NCBI GenBank assembly: GCA_030156665.1
Contig: JASGMB010000002.1
Coordinates: 1-64,000 of the forward strand
Source of the DNA: Clostridiales bacterium
GTDB taxonomy: Bacteria > Bacillota > Clostridia > SK-Y3
Direction: 5' to 3'
DNA: 64,000 nucleotides
In this document: one piece after another, positions 17,098-25,297 of the stretch
How the letters are laid out: each line of letters begins with the position of its first letter
Position numbering within the stretch: position 1 is the first letter of the stretch
Notes under the pieces: generated by a model
Seen by the model: only the letters and a program-made list of their open reading frames with translations
What the model was told of the DNA's origin: nothing
Databases searched by the model: none
Program-made: the position numbers and the translations under genes

Positions 17098-17901
17098 ATG
17101 GATATTGCAACAATAATAGGGTTTATATTAGGAGCATTTTTTATCATATTTTCAATATCAATGGGTGGGCCGTTAAGTTGGTTTTTTGAGTATAAATCTA
17201 TCATGATTGTTCTTGGTGGGACGCTTTGTGCCACCATGATACATTATCCTATGAATAAATTTATCAATTCTTTTAGAACTGTGAAACATATAATTCAAGT
17301 AAAACAGTTATCACCAACAGATATAATTAATAAGATTATAGAGTTGGCTAATATAGCTAGAAAAGAAGGGCTTTTGGCTTTGGAAGAAGCAGCAGCTCAA
17401 ATTGATGATGATTTTTTACAAAAGGGAGTTCTTTTAATTGTAGATGGTACTGACCCGGAGCTTGTAAGAAATATTCTTGAGACTGAGCTTGCTTTTATAG
17501 AGGGGAGACATAAAGAAAGTCAAGGAATATTTGAGACAATGGCAACATTAGCTCCTGCTTTTGGTATGATAGGAACATTGATAGGACTTATACAAATGCT
17601 GCAGCAATTAGAGGATCCGTCAACAATTGGTCCTGCGATGGGGGTTGCACTGATTACCACTTTTTATGGTACCGTACTTGCAAATTTTCTATTTATTCCA
17701 ATAGCTGGAAAATTAAAAATTAGAAGTTCAGAAGAAATTTTACTGAAGGAAGTAATGATAGAGGGACTTTTGTCAATTCAGGCAGGGGAAAATCCAAGAA
17801 TCATTGAAGAAAAGTTAAAAGCATTCCTTGCGCCGGGATTACGCAAAAATGATGAACAGGAAGAAGAACGAGAAATAGAGGGTGTAGGTGCAGAGGCATG
17901 A
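17098..17901 (+). CDS. motA: Flagellar stator protein MotA
   Basis: MotA (267 residues) with MotB forms the ion-driven stator. Four membrane segments are visible (about 2-22, 30-50, 145-170, 180-205), including MATLAPAFGMIGTLIGLIQML and GPAMGVALITTFYGTVLANFLFIPIAGKL, where the conserved prolines and the ion path lie. The cytoplasmic loop between segments 2 and 3 holds the charged FliG-contact region. The last 4 bases overlap motB (ATGA), a coupled pair. H+ or Na+ use cannot be decided here. Confidence 0.95.
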   Translation: MDIATIIGFILGAFFIIFSISMGGPLSWFFEYKSIMIVLGGTLCATMIHYPMNKFINSFRTVKHIIQVKQLSPTDIINKIIELANIARKEGLLALEEAAAQIDDDFLQKGVLLIVDGTDPELVRNILETELAFIEGRHKESQGIFETMATLAPAFGMIGTLIGLIQMLQQLEDPSTIGPAMGVALITTFYGTVLANFLFIPIAGKLKIRSSEEILLKEVMIEGLLSIQAGENPRIIEEKLKAFLAPGLRKNDEQEEEREIEGVGAEA

Positions 17902-18710
17902 GGTTAAGAAGAAATTCTGAAGAAGTTAAACCGGGAGCACCTCAATGGATGAATACGTATGGAGATATGGTAACCTTATTGCTTACGTTTTTTGTAATGC
18001 TTTTTGCTATGTCTTCTATTGATGCTGCAAAGTTTGAACAGATTATTCATTCAATTCAGGGGTCATTGGGAATTAATTATGGAGCAACTTCAATTAGCAA
18101 AGAGACGATGGTTACCCAAGGAGAAAAGGAATATCCTGATTTGGATGATTTTGTAAAAAATATAAATACACCCAGCGGGTTAAGCGATACACTGCAGGAA
18201 ATGGAAGAAATGGAAGAAATTTATTTTAAACTCAAAACGTATATCGAGGAAAACAATTTAGAGCATTCGGTAGAAATTACAAAAGACAAACCCGGGCTAC
18301 TTATTAGGTTCAAAGATAATGTTTTGTTTGATTCTGGGAAAGCAGACTTAAAGATAGATGCAAAAGACATTTTAAAATATATCGCAGGAATGTTAAAGGA
18401 AGTCAATAAAGATATTAGGGTAGAGGGTCATACCGATAATGTTCCTATAAATACGGCAAAATTTCCTAGTAACTGGGAATTGTCTACACAAAGAGCTGTT
18501 AATGTTCTTAAATACTTTATTGAGGAAAGAGGAATAGACCCTACACGGTTATCTGCTGTCGGATATGGAGAGTATCATCCTGTTGCTGATAATTCTACAG
18601 AAGAGGGAAGGCAGCAAAACAGACGTGTTGATATAGTTATTTTGAAAACATATGTTGTAGATGAGATTTCTTCTGATGAGGGGGGACAACAAGAGAATGG
18701 ACAGAGGTAA
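17898..18710 (+). CDS. motB: Flagellar stator protein MotB
   Basis: MotB (270 residues) anchors the stator to peptidoglycan and holds the ion-binding aspartate. The single membrane segment is about residues 20-42 (DMVTLLLTFFVMLFAMSSI) with the conserved Asp at position 23. The C-terminal OmpA-like domain (about 130-255) has LFDSGKADLKIDAKDIL, VEGHTDNVPINTAKFPSNWELSTQRAVNVLKYF and RRVDIVIL. It overlaps motA by 4 bases and fliL by 14. Confidence 0.96.
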   Translation: MRLRRNSEEVKPGAPQWMNTYGDMVTLLLTFFVMLFAMSSIDAAKFEQIIHSIQGSLGINYGATSISKETMVTQGEKEYPDLDDFVKNINTPSGLSDTLQEMEEMEEIYFKLKTYIEENNLEHSVEITKDKPGLLIRFKDNVLFDSGKADLKIDAKDILKYIAGMLKEVNKDIRVEGHTDNVPINTAKFPSNWELSTQRAVNVLKYFIEERGIDPTRLSAVGYGEYHPVADNSTEEGRQQNRRVDIVILKTYVVDEISSDEGGQQENGQR

Positions 18711-19158
18711 TTTAATACTACTGGGAATTATTTTAGTGCTTGTTCTGGCAATAGCATTCGGTATTGGATGGTTGGTTGTCTCAGGAGGACAGACTAGTGA
18801 TAAAGACAAAATAGTAGAAGCTAAGGAAAAATATGATTTGGAAAAATCAAAAATGTATGCGATAGCAGGCGAACCGATTGTTTCCAATTTAAATACAGGT
18901 AATATAAAAGATAAAAAAGTTATACGTGTAAAAGCGCAGCTAAGAGTTGCCGATGATAAAATGGTAAGAGAATTATCCGAAAGAAATGTAGAAATAATCG
19001 ATATTGTTATTTCAATTTTAAGAGCAAAAACCCCAGAGGAAATGATAAAGCCTGATGCAAAAGATATGGTAAAACGTGAAATGATTAGTAAAATTAATAA
19101 AGCTTTTAACACCGACAAGGTTTTAGACGTATTTTTCGAAGAATTTATAGTGCAGTAG
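18697..19158 (+). CDS. fliL: Flagellar basal body-associated protein FliL
   Basis: FliL (153 residues) is a single-pass membrane protein that surrounds and supports stator units. One membrane segment (about 5-27, LILLGIILVLVLAIAFGIGWLV) is followed by a periplasmic FliL domain (VIRVKAQLRVADDKMVRELSERNVEIIDIVISILRAKTPEEM...). I chose the ATG at 18697 because it gives the normal short cytoplasmic N-terminus and has GAGGGGGGA upstream; the 12 residues before it are read from within motB. It is coupled to motB and precedes fliM, as in Bacillus. Confidence 0.9.
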   Translation: MDRGNLILLGIILVLVLAIAFGIGWLVVSGGQTSDKDKIVEAKEKYDLEKSKMYAIAGEPIVSNLNTGNIKDKKVIRVKAQLRVADDKMVRELSERNVEIIDIVISILRAKTPEEMIKPDAKDMVKREMISKINKAFNTDKVLDVFFEEFIVQ

Positions 19159-19171
19159 GAGGTGGTGGATA

Positions 19172-20164
19172 ATGGGTGATATTTTATCACAGAGTGAAAT
19201 TGACGAATTGCTTAGTGCATTAAATACCGGTGAAATTGATGTAAATCAGATGAAAACCACCACTCAAGAGAAAAAAATACGGGAGTATGATTTTCGGAGA
19301 CCGAATAAGTTTGCAAAAGAACACTTGCGGACTTTAAATATTATACATGAAGATTATGCGAGATATATTACAAATCATTTAACTGCCTACTTAAGATCTT
19401 TGGTAAATGTTGAAGTTCTTTCAGTAGAAGAAATTAGCTACCATGAGTTTAATAATTCGATTTCTAATCCTGTCGTTCTAGCAATTGTAGAATTCCTTCC
19501 ACTAAATGGGTTTATTATTTTGGAGATTAATCCGAACATTATTTTTGCAATCATTGATAGAATTTTAGGTGGAAGAGGTGTCGGTGTAGAAAAAGTTAGA
19601 GGATTTACCGAGATTGAATTATCGATTATAGAACGATTAGTCAATCAAATTTTAGGTCTAATAAAAGAGCCATGGGAGAATGTTATAGAATTAAAGCCAA
19701 GACTGGACCGCATAGAAACCAATTCGCAATTTGCACAAATTATTTCGCCCAATGAAATGGTTGCTTTGGTAACATTGGACGCAAAAATTGGAGATATTAA
19801 AGGAATGATTAATATATGTATTCCTCATCTTGTGTTGGAACCAGTGTTGCCACGGTTAAGTACAAGGTATTGGTTTGCATCGGTTGAAAAAGAAGCATCT
19901 CCACAAATCAAAAAGAGCATAGAAAATAAAATAGAAAATACCAAAATTCCCATAACAGCAATATTAGGTAAGACCAGTATTACTGTTAGAGATTTTATTG
20001 AACTTCAAAAAGGCGATGTGATTCAATTGGATACGACAGTAAATTCTGAATTGGAAATTATGGTAGGAAATATTCATAAATTTAATGCAAAACCTGGTGT
20101 TAAAAAGAAGAAGGTTGCACTTAAGATAACTGAAGTTATACGAAAGGGGGAAGAAGAAATATGA
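19172..20164 (+). CDS. fliM: Flagellar motor switch protein FliM
   Basis: FliM (330 residues) forms the middle of the C ring and binds phosphorylated CheY. The N-terminal CheY-binding segment is clear (ILSQSEIDELLSAL, residues 4-17). The CheC-like middle domain follows (FRRPNKFAKEHLRTLNIIHEDYARYITNHLTAYLR to about 230). The C-terminal SpoA domain (about 250-320, ITVRDFIELQKGDVIQLDTTVNSELEIMVGNIHKFNAKPG) joins FliY. GGAGGTGG precedes the ATG, and the stop overlaps fliY by 4 bases. Confidence 0.97.
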   Translation: MGDILSQSEIDELLSALNTGEIDVNQMKTTTQEKKIREYDFRRPNKFAKEHLRTLNIIHEDYARYITNHLTAYLRSLVNVEVLSVEEISYHEFNNSISNPVVLAIVEFLPLNGFIILEINPNIIFAIIDRILGGRGVGVEKVRGFTEIELSIIERLVNQILGLIKEPWENVIELKPRLDRIETNSQFAQIISPNEMVALVTLDAKIGDIKGMINICIPHLVLEPVLPRLSTRYWFASVEKEASPQIKKSIENKIENTKIPITAILGKTSITVRDFIELQKGDVIQLDTTVNSELEIMVGNIHKFNAKPGVKKKKVALKITEVIRKGEEEI

Positions 20165-21321
20165 GCGAAATGCTTTCTCAAGAAGAAATTGATGCTTTGT
20201 TAAACGGTACGGTGGATAGTCAAATGACACAAGATGAACAAGAACTGAATTTTACAAATGAAGAAGCGGATGTTCTGGGTGAAATTGGTAATATCAGTAT
20301 GGGTACATCTGCTACTACACTTTACACTTTATTAGGACAAAAAGTGTTAATCACTACTCCAAAAATAACCGTTACTAGCTGGAAAGAGCTTGCAGCTGAA
20401 CATTCTATTCCATATGTAGCTGTTAAAGTTGAATATACAAAAGGTTTAAAAGGTACGAATCTTTTAATTTTAAAAGAAGAAGATGTAAAAACTATAACAG
20501 ATTTAATGATGGGAGGAAATGGAACTAATATTGCCGGAGAGCTGTCAGAACTACATTTAAGCGCAATTGCAGAAGCAATGAACCAGATGATAGGGTCTGC
20601 AGCAACATCCATGTCGTCTATGTTCAACAAAACCATAGACATTTCTCCGCCTACGGCCTTTACCATCAATTTTAGTAATCAAAGTCCCTTTGAAGATTTT
20701 GATAGTAATCAAAAAATGGTAAAAATCGCCTTTAAAATGGTTGTAGGAGATTTGATTGATAGTGAAATCATGCAACTCATTCCTCTGGATTTTGCAAAAT
20801 CACTGGTGAATAATTTACTGCAAACCGAAGCAGATGAGTTATCCAATGAACAGGTTTATGAATCAAATCCAAAGCCTCCTTTAGCGCAACAACAAGAGCA
20901 ATCCGTTTCCACCTCCAATATAGGACAACAAGGTTATGGAGGGGTAGGCGGAGAAATAGGGATGCCTCCAATGCAAGATAGAAGTACCCATGCAAGAGAT
21001 TCGTTAAATCAATCAGTAAATGTACAGCCTGTGCAATTTGAGTCTTTTGAGGAGAGTAAAATAGTTGCTGAAAAGGAAAATATCAGCCTTATTATGGATG
21101 TTCCTCTTGAAATTACTGTTGAATTGGGAAGGACACAAAGATTAATTAGAGATATTTTGGAGTTTGTCCCAGGTTCAATTATAGAACTAGATAAACTTGC
21201 AGGAGAGCCAATTGATATTCTTGTGAATGGTAAGGTGATTGCTAAAGGTGAAGTAGTTGTAATTGATGAAAGTTTTGGAGTGAGAATTACAGATATTGTT
21301 AATCCATCAAAAAGATTATAA
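20161..21321 (+). CDS. fliY: Switch phosphatase FliY (FliN/FliY)
   Basis: FliY (386 residues) replaces FliN in many Firmicutes and also removes phosphate from CheY-P at the switch. It has an N-terminal CheY-binding-like segment (LSQEEIDALLNG), a CheC-type phosphatase domain with two active-site helices (EADVLGEIGNISMG and LSAIAEAMNQMIGSAATS), a polar Gln/Pro-rich linker (about 235-290) and a C-terminal SpoA/FliN domain (about 305-385, LEITVELGRTQRLIRDILEFVPGSIIELDKLAGEP). Both phosphatase motifs keep the Glu/Asn pair, so activity is expected. It is encoded right before cheY. Confidence 0.95.
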   Translation: MSEMLSQEEIDALLNGTVDSQMTQDEQELNFTNEEADVLGEIGNISMGTSATTLYTLLGQKVLITTPKITVTSWKELAAEHSIPYVAVKVEYTKGLKGTNLLILKEEDVKTITDLMMGGNGTNIAGELSELHLSAIAEAMNQMIGSAATSMSSMFNKTIDISPPTAFTINFSNQSPFEDFDSNQKMVKIAFKMVVGDLIDSEIMQLIPLDFAKSLVNNLLQTEADELSNEQVYESNPKPPLAQQQEQSVSTSNIGQQGYGGVGGEIGMPPMQDRSTHARDSLNQSVNVQPVQFESFEESKIVAEKENISLIMDVPLEITVELGRTQRLIRDILEFVPGSIIELDKLAGEPIDILVNGKVIAKGEVVVIDESFGVRITDIVNPSKRL

Positions 21322-21366
21322 TATAAAGTTTAAATATAACATTTAAGGATAAGGAGAGGAAATAGA

Positions 21367-21729
21367 ATGGCAAAAAGAATTCTGATTGTTGATGACGCTG
21401 CATTTATGAGAATGATGATTAAAGATATTTTGAGTAAAAATGGATACGAAGTTGTTGGTGAAGCTGAAAATGGTGCGAAAGCCATTGAAAAATATAATGA
21501 ATTAACTCCTGATTTAATTATAATGGACATAACAATGCCGGAAGTTGATGGTATACAAGCTGTTAAAGAAATAAAAAAAATAAATGGCGATGCTAAAATT
21601 ATTATGTGCTCGGCAATGGGCCAGCAGGCTATGGTTATAGAGTCTATTCAAGCAGGAGCAAAAGATTTTATTGTAAAACCTTTTCAGGCAGAACGTGTGT
21701 TAGAAGCAATCAAAAAAGTATTAGGCTAA
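21367..21729 (+). CDS. cheY: Chemotaxis response regulator CheY
   Basis: CheY (120 residues) is a single receiver domain that carries the signal from CheA to FliM/FliY. The acid pocket (DDAAF near 10), the phosphorylation site D54 in LIIMDITMPEVDG, the Ser/Thr (MCSAMGQ near 82) and the lysine K104 in IVKPFQ are all present. AAGGAGAGG precedes the ATG. Its position between fliY and fliO is standard for Bacillus and Clostridia. Confidence 0.96.
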   Translation: MAKRILIVDDAAFMRMMIKDILSKNGYEVVGEAENGAKAIEKYNELTPDLIIMDITMPEVDGIQAVKEIKKINGDAKIIMCSAMGQQAMVIESIQAGAKDFIVKPFQAERVLEAIKKVLG

Positions 21730-21769
21730 ATGTTATCATAGCATAACCAACGTTAGAAAGGATTTTTAT

Positions 21770-22255
21770 ATGTCTCCAGGATTTGAAGCATTTATAAATA
21801 TTTTTGTTGGATTAATAATTTTTGTATGCCTTCTTTTTTTAACTTATATTACCACGAGGTTTATAGGTCAGAAGGCTACAGCGGCTATGAAAAGTAAGTA
21901 TATAAAAGTGATTGAATCAATATCGCTTGGAATTGATAAAAATATTTATTTAGTACAAATAGATAAAAAATATATAGTTATAGCGACATCCGGGAAAACA
22001 ATACAATATCTTACTGATATTGAACTGGAAAATCTAGATGAGGCTAATGAAGAAATCAATAAGAAAATTGAGTTCACTGATATATTTGCGAATCATCTGA
22101 AAACACTATTGGGAAAAAAACAAATGAAATCGTTAAGAGGTCAGTCAAACAATATTGAAAAAGACAATGTATCAAATAATGTTGGAAAAATAAAAGACTC
22201 TATAAAAAAATTAAAGGTAAATGGTAAAGGCGGAGATGAAAACGTTAATGTATAA
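21770..22255 (+). CDS. fliO: Flagellar biosynthesis protein FliO/FliZ family
   Basis: FliO (161 residues) helps assemble the FliP ring of the export gate. One N-terminal membrane segment (about 6-27, FINIFVGLIIFVCLLFLTYITTRFI) is followed by a small beta domain (MKSKYIKVIESISLGIDKNIYLVQIDKKYIVIATSGKTIQYL), the FliO core. The rest is a charged cytoplasmic tail. There is no cleavable signal peptide. It overlaps the fliP reading frame by up to 35 bases, depending on the fliP start. Confidence 0.85.
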   Translation: MSPGFEAFINIFVGLIIFVCLLFLTYITTRFIGQKATAAMKSKYIKVIESISLGIDKNIYLVQIDKKYIVIATSGKTIQYLTDIELENLDEANEEINKKIEFTDIFANHLKTLLGKKQMKSLRGQSNNIEKDNVSNNVGKIKDSIKKLKVNGKGGDENVNV

Positions 22256-23000
22256 GAAGGTCTATAGTAGCGCAAAAATTGTTTTATTATTAATTCTAAT
22301 TATTATTTTAATAACTTCAGCAGCTTATGCAGCACCGTTTGAGTTCCCTATTCCATTTTCCGAAAATCGTCAGAATGTAGCTGTTAGTTTACAAATTTTA
22401 TTTTTACTTACTATATTATCATTAGCTCCTGCAATATTAATTATGATGACCTCCTTTACACGAATTATTATCATTTTATCATTTTTACGAAATGCATTGG
22501 GAACACAGCAAATGCCACCTAATCAAGTATTGATTGGTTTAGCATTATTTCTTACATTTTTTATTATGGCTCCCATAGGAAACCAAATTAACAATGAAGC
22601 AATCCAGCCATACATAAATAACGAAATAGGACCACAAACAGCTTTAGAAAAAGCGGGACAACCGTTAAGAGAATTTATGCTTAAAAATACCAGGGAAAAA
22701 GACCTTGCACTGTTTGTTTCACTATCAGAAGTAAAAAAAGTGGAAAATAAAGACGATATCCCAATGAAGGCTGTCATTCCAGCTTTTATTATTAGTGAGC
22801 TAAAAACGGCATTCCAGTTTGGATTTATAATATACATTCCTTTTTTAGTGATAGATATGGTAGTTGCAAGCACATTGATGTCTATGGGAATGATGATGCT
22901 TCCTCCCATAATGATTTCTTTGCCTTTTAAGGTGTTATTATTTATATTGGTTGATGGATGGAATCTAATTGTTCAATCAATTATAACAAGCTTTAAATAA
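22248..23000 (+). CDS. fliP: Flagellar export gate protein FliP
   Basis: FliP forms with FliQ and FliR the helical export gate. It has a signal-peptide-like N-terminus (KIVLLLILIIILITSAAYAAP), then membrane segments around ISLQILFLLTILSLAPAILIMMTSFTRIIIILSFLRNALGTQQMPPNQVLIGLALFLTFF and a C-terminal pair ending in MGMMMLPPIMISLPFKVLLFILVDGWNLIVQSI, all strongly conserved. The start is uncertain: ATGs at 22221, 22236 and 22248 are in frame. I prefer 22248 because GGCGGAG lies 12 bases upstream; 250 residues. Confidence 0.95.
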   Translation: MYKKVYSSAKIVLLLILIIILITSAAYAAPFEFPIPFSENRQNVAVSLQILFLLTILSLAPAILIMMTSFTRIIIILSFLRNALGTQQMPPNQVLIGLALFLTFFIMAPIGNQINNEAIQPYINNEIGPQTALEKAGQPLREFMLKNTREKDLALFVSLSEVKKVENKDDIPMKAVIPAFIISELKTAFQFGFIIYIPFLVIDMVVASTLMSMGMMMLPPIMISLPFKVLLFILVDGWNLIVQSIITSFK

Positions 23001-23022
23001 TCGATAAGGAGTATTGCATATT

Positions 23023-23292
23023 ATGGAACAAGGATTGGTAATTGATTTAGCTCAAAATGCACTTTTTACAGTGTTACTTCTTTCAGGCCCTATGTTAGGT
23101 TTGGGGTTACTTGTAGGTCTTGCAATAAGTATTTTTCAGGCAACTACCCAAATTCAAGAACAAACTTTGTCATTTATTCCTAAAATTATTGTGATATTAG
23201 GTTCGATGATTGTTTTTGGCCCTTGGATGCTTTCAACGGCTGTTGAATTTACGCAAAACCTTTTTTTGAATATTAACAATTATCTAAAGTAA
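23023..23292 (+). CDS. fliQ: Flagellar export gate protein FliQ
   Basis: FliQ (89 residues) has two membrane helices (about 15-38 TVLLLSGPMLGLGLLVGLAISIF and 50-72 FIPKIIVILGSMIVFGPWML) joined by the conserved FQATTQIQEQTLSF loop that lines the closed gate. The ATG at 23023 has AAGGAG 11 bases upstream; a TTG at 23014 is too close to that site. It lies 22 bases after fliP. Confidence 0.95.
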   Translation: MEQGLVIDLAQNALFTVLLLSGPMLGLGLLVGLAISIFQATTQIQEQTLSFIPKIIVILGSMIVFGPWMLSTAVEFTQNLFLNINNYLK

Positions 23293-23303
23293 GGACGAAG
23301 TAA

Positions 23304-24092
23304 ATGGATATAGGACTTATAAACCTGTCGGGGTATATGGATGTATTTGTACTGATTTTAATACGTGTCACTGCACTTTTTATTATATCGCCGATATTTG
23401 CAAGAAAAAGTGTGCCCAATATACTAAAAATTGGTTTTGCTATGTTGGTTGCCTTGATCATAATGCCTATGATGGATATGAGTACAGCAACTAAAGATAG
23501 AACTGTTTTGCAATATGCACTTTTGGTATTTAATGAATTTAGTATTGGGGTAATTTTAGGATTTGTATCTTATATGGCTTTTTCTGCTTTATATATCGCA
23601 GGCCAAATGATTGATATGCAGATTGGGTTTGGAATCGTGAGTGTCATTGACCCACAGAGTAATATTCAAATTCCTGTCATTGCAAATTTTTATTATATTA
23701 TAGCAATGTTAATGTTTTTAAATTTAAACGGTCATCATATATTAATTTCATCTATCTTTTACAGTTATAAAGTTTTACCAATAGGTACTGCAATGGTAAG
23801 CAATATTTTAATTAATGATATAGTAAGAATGTTTAGTGATATGTTTATTATAGGTTTTAAGATTGCTGCTCCAATAGTAGCAGCGACTTTTGTTACAAAT
23901 GTTGCTCTTGGAATTTTAGCAAGAACTGTTCCTCAAATGAATATATTTATCGTTGGTATGCCCCTAAAAATTGCTGTTGGCCTGGCGACACTAATGTTTG
24001 TTATTCCAATGTTTTCGATAATTATGGATGTTATTGTAAACGGTATGTCCCGAGATTTAAAAACAGTACTAGAGGGTATGATCATAAGATGA
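23304..24092 (+). CDS. fliR: Flagellar export gate protein FliR
   Basis: FliR (262 residues) is the single-copy subunit that closes the FliP5-FliQ4-FliR gate. At least six hydrophobic segments are visible. Conserved parts include LILIRVTALFIISPIFARKSVPNILKIGFAMLVALIIMP, FSIGVILGFVSYMAFSALYIAGQMIDMQIGFGIVSVIDPQSNIQIP and ARTVPQMNIFIVGMPLKIAVGLATLM. Its TGA overlaps the flhB ATG by 4 bases. Confidence 0.95.
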   Translation: MDIGLINLSGYMDVFVLILIRVTALFIISPIFARKSVPNILKIGFAMLVALIIMPMMDMSTATKDRTVLQYALLVFNEFSIGVILGFVSYMAFSALYIAGQMIDMQIGFGIVSVIDPQSNIQIPVIANFYYIIAMLMFLNLNGHHILISSIFYSYKVLPIGTAMVSNILINDIVRMFSDMFIIGFKIAAPIVAATFVTNVALGILARTVPQMNIFIVGMPLKIAVGLATLMFVIPMFSIIMDVIVNGMSRDLKTVLEGMIIR

Positions 24093-25189
24093 ATTCAATA
24101 AAAATAGTGAAAATTAATATCCAATTGTTTGCTGATAATGATGACAAAACTGAAAAAGCGACACCTAAAAGGAGAGCTGATGCTAGAGAAAAAGGACAAG
24201 TTCTACAAAGTAGAGAAATTAAATCTGCAATAATCCTTATTTTAGCTTTTTTTACCTTTGAATTAGCTGGTAATTATATGTATACGGATATAGAGCAATT
24301 TACCAAAAAAGTATTTATTCACTATGCAATAAACAAAGAGATATTATCTGATTTTTGGCCGTTGGTTTTAGAAGTGTTTTTGATAATGTTTAGAGTAACT
24401 GCACCAATATTTGGAGTTATTCTAATTGCAGGGCTGGTATCAAGCTATGCCCAAGTTGGCTTTTTGTTTACTACAAAGACTTTACAGCCTAAATTAGAGA
24501 AATTAAATCCGCTAAAAGGTTTTAAAAGGTTATTTTCAGCTCATGCATTAATGGAATTGGCAAAATCTATTGCTAAAATTACAATTGTAGGATATATTTC
24601 ATATGTTTATATAAAAAGCGAAGCAACCAACATTATTATGCTTATGGATATGGAAATTATGCAAATAGGGCCGTATATATGGGATATAACACTTAATATT
24701 GGATTGAGAATGGGAGTCGCTTTAATCATTTTAGGTATCATTGACTATATTTTTCAATGGCGACAGTATGAAAAAAGTTTGATGATGTCCAAGCAAGAAG
24801 TAAAAGAAGAGTATAAACAAGTAGAAGGAAACCCGCAAATAAAGTCAAAAGTTAAACAAAAACAAAGAGAAATATCCATGAGACGTATGATGGCAGATAT
24901 ACCAAAAGCTGATGTAGTTATAACTAATCCTATACATTTTGCAGTAGCTATTCAGTACGATGAAAAAGTTGCGGATGCACCAATTGTAGTCGCAAAAGGA
25001 CAGGATTATATAGCCCTCAGAATTAAAGAAGTTGCCAAAGAAAATGGTATAGAAATTGTAGAAAATAAGCCACTTGCCAGGTCACTTTATGAAACGACTG
25101 CAATAGGTGAAAAAATTCCACCTGATCTTTTTCAAGCAGTAGCAGAAGTTTTAGCGTTTGTATATAGTTTAAAAAATAAAGTGGTTTAA
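24089..25189 (+). CDS. flhB: Flagellar export switch protein FlhB
   Basis: FlhB (366 residues) sets substrate specificity of the exporter. The N-terminal part has the DKTEKATPKRRADAREKGQV signature and four membrane segments (about 30-50, 85-110, 140-165, 185-210). The C-terminal cytoplasmic domain (about 215-366) normally cleaves itself between Asn and Pro of NPTH; here residues 280-283 read NPIH, an odd Thr-to-Ile change. The flanking sequence (ADVVITNPIHFAVAIQYDEKVADAPIVVAKGQD) is otherwise canonical. It overlaps fliR by 4 bases. Confidence 0.95.
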   Translation: MNSIKIVKINIQLFADNDDKTEKATPKRRADAREKGQVLQSREIKSAIILILAFFTFELAGNYMYTDIEQFTKKVFIHYAINKEILSDFWPLVLEVFLIMFRVTAPIFGVILIAGLVSSYAQVGFLFTTKTLQPKLEKLNPLKGFKRLFSAHALMELAKSIAKITIVGYISYVYIKSEATNIIMLMDMEIMQIGPYIWDITLNIGLRMGVALIILGIIDYIFQWRQYEKSLMMSKQEVKEEYKQVEGNPQIKSKVKQKQREISMRRMMADIPKADVVITNPIHFAVAIQYDEKVADAPIVVAKGQDYIALRIKEVAKENGIEIVENKPLARSLYETTAIGEKIPPDLFQAVAEVLAFVYSLKNKVV

Positions 25190-25202
25190 TAGTTTGCAGT
25201 TC

Positions 25203-25271
25203 ATAGTTTACGGTTCCCGGATAATAAAAATAATATAGATTGTCAATTTTAGATAAGGAACTGTAAACTGC
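25203..25271. repeat. Imperfect inverted repeat between flhB and flhA
   Basis: ATAGTTTACGGTTCC (25203-25217) pairs with GGAACTGTAAACTGC (25257-25271) at 12 of 15 positions, with a 39-base A+T-rich loop. The word GCAGTTCATAGTTTAC is the kind of degenerate AGTT-rich repeat often scattered in clostridial intergenic DNA. It could be a small non-coding repeat element or an mRNA hairpin. Confidence 0.5.
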
Positions 25272-25297
25272 GAGCTAAATTTGAGAGGAGGAACATA

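Noticed and set aside
18549-19190. 213-residue reverse-strand ORF opposite motB/fliL
   Set aside because: It lies fully over well-supported genes, has a Ser/Ile/Leu-rich composition typical of antisense frames in A+T-rich DNA, and has no ribosome binding site or recognisable domain.
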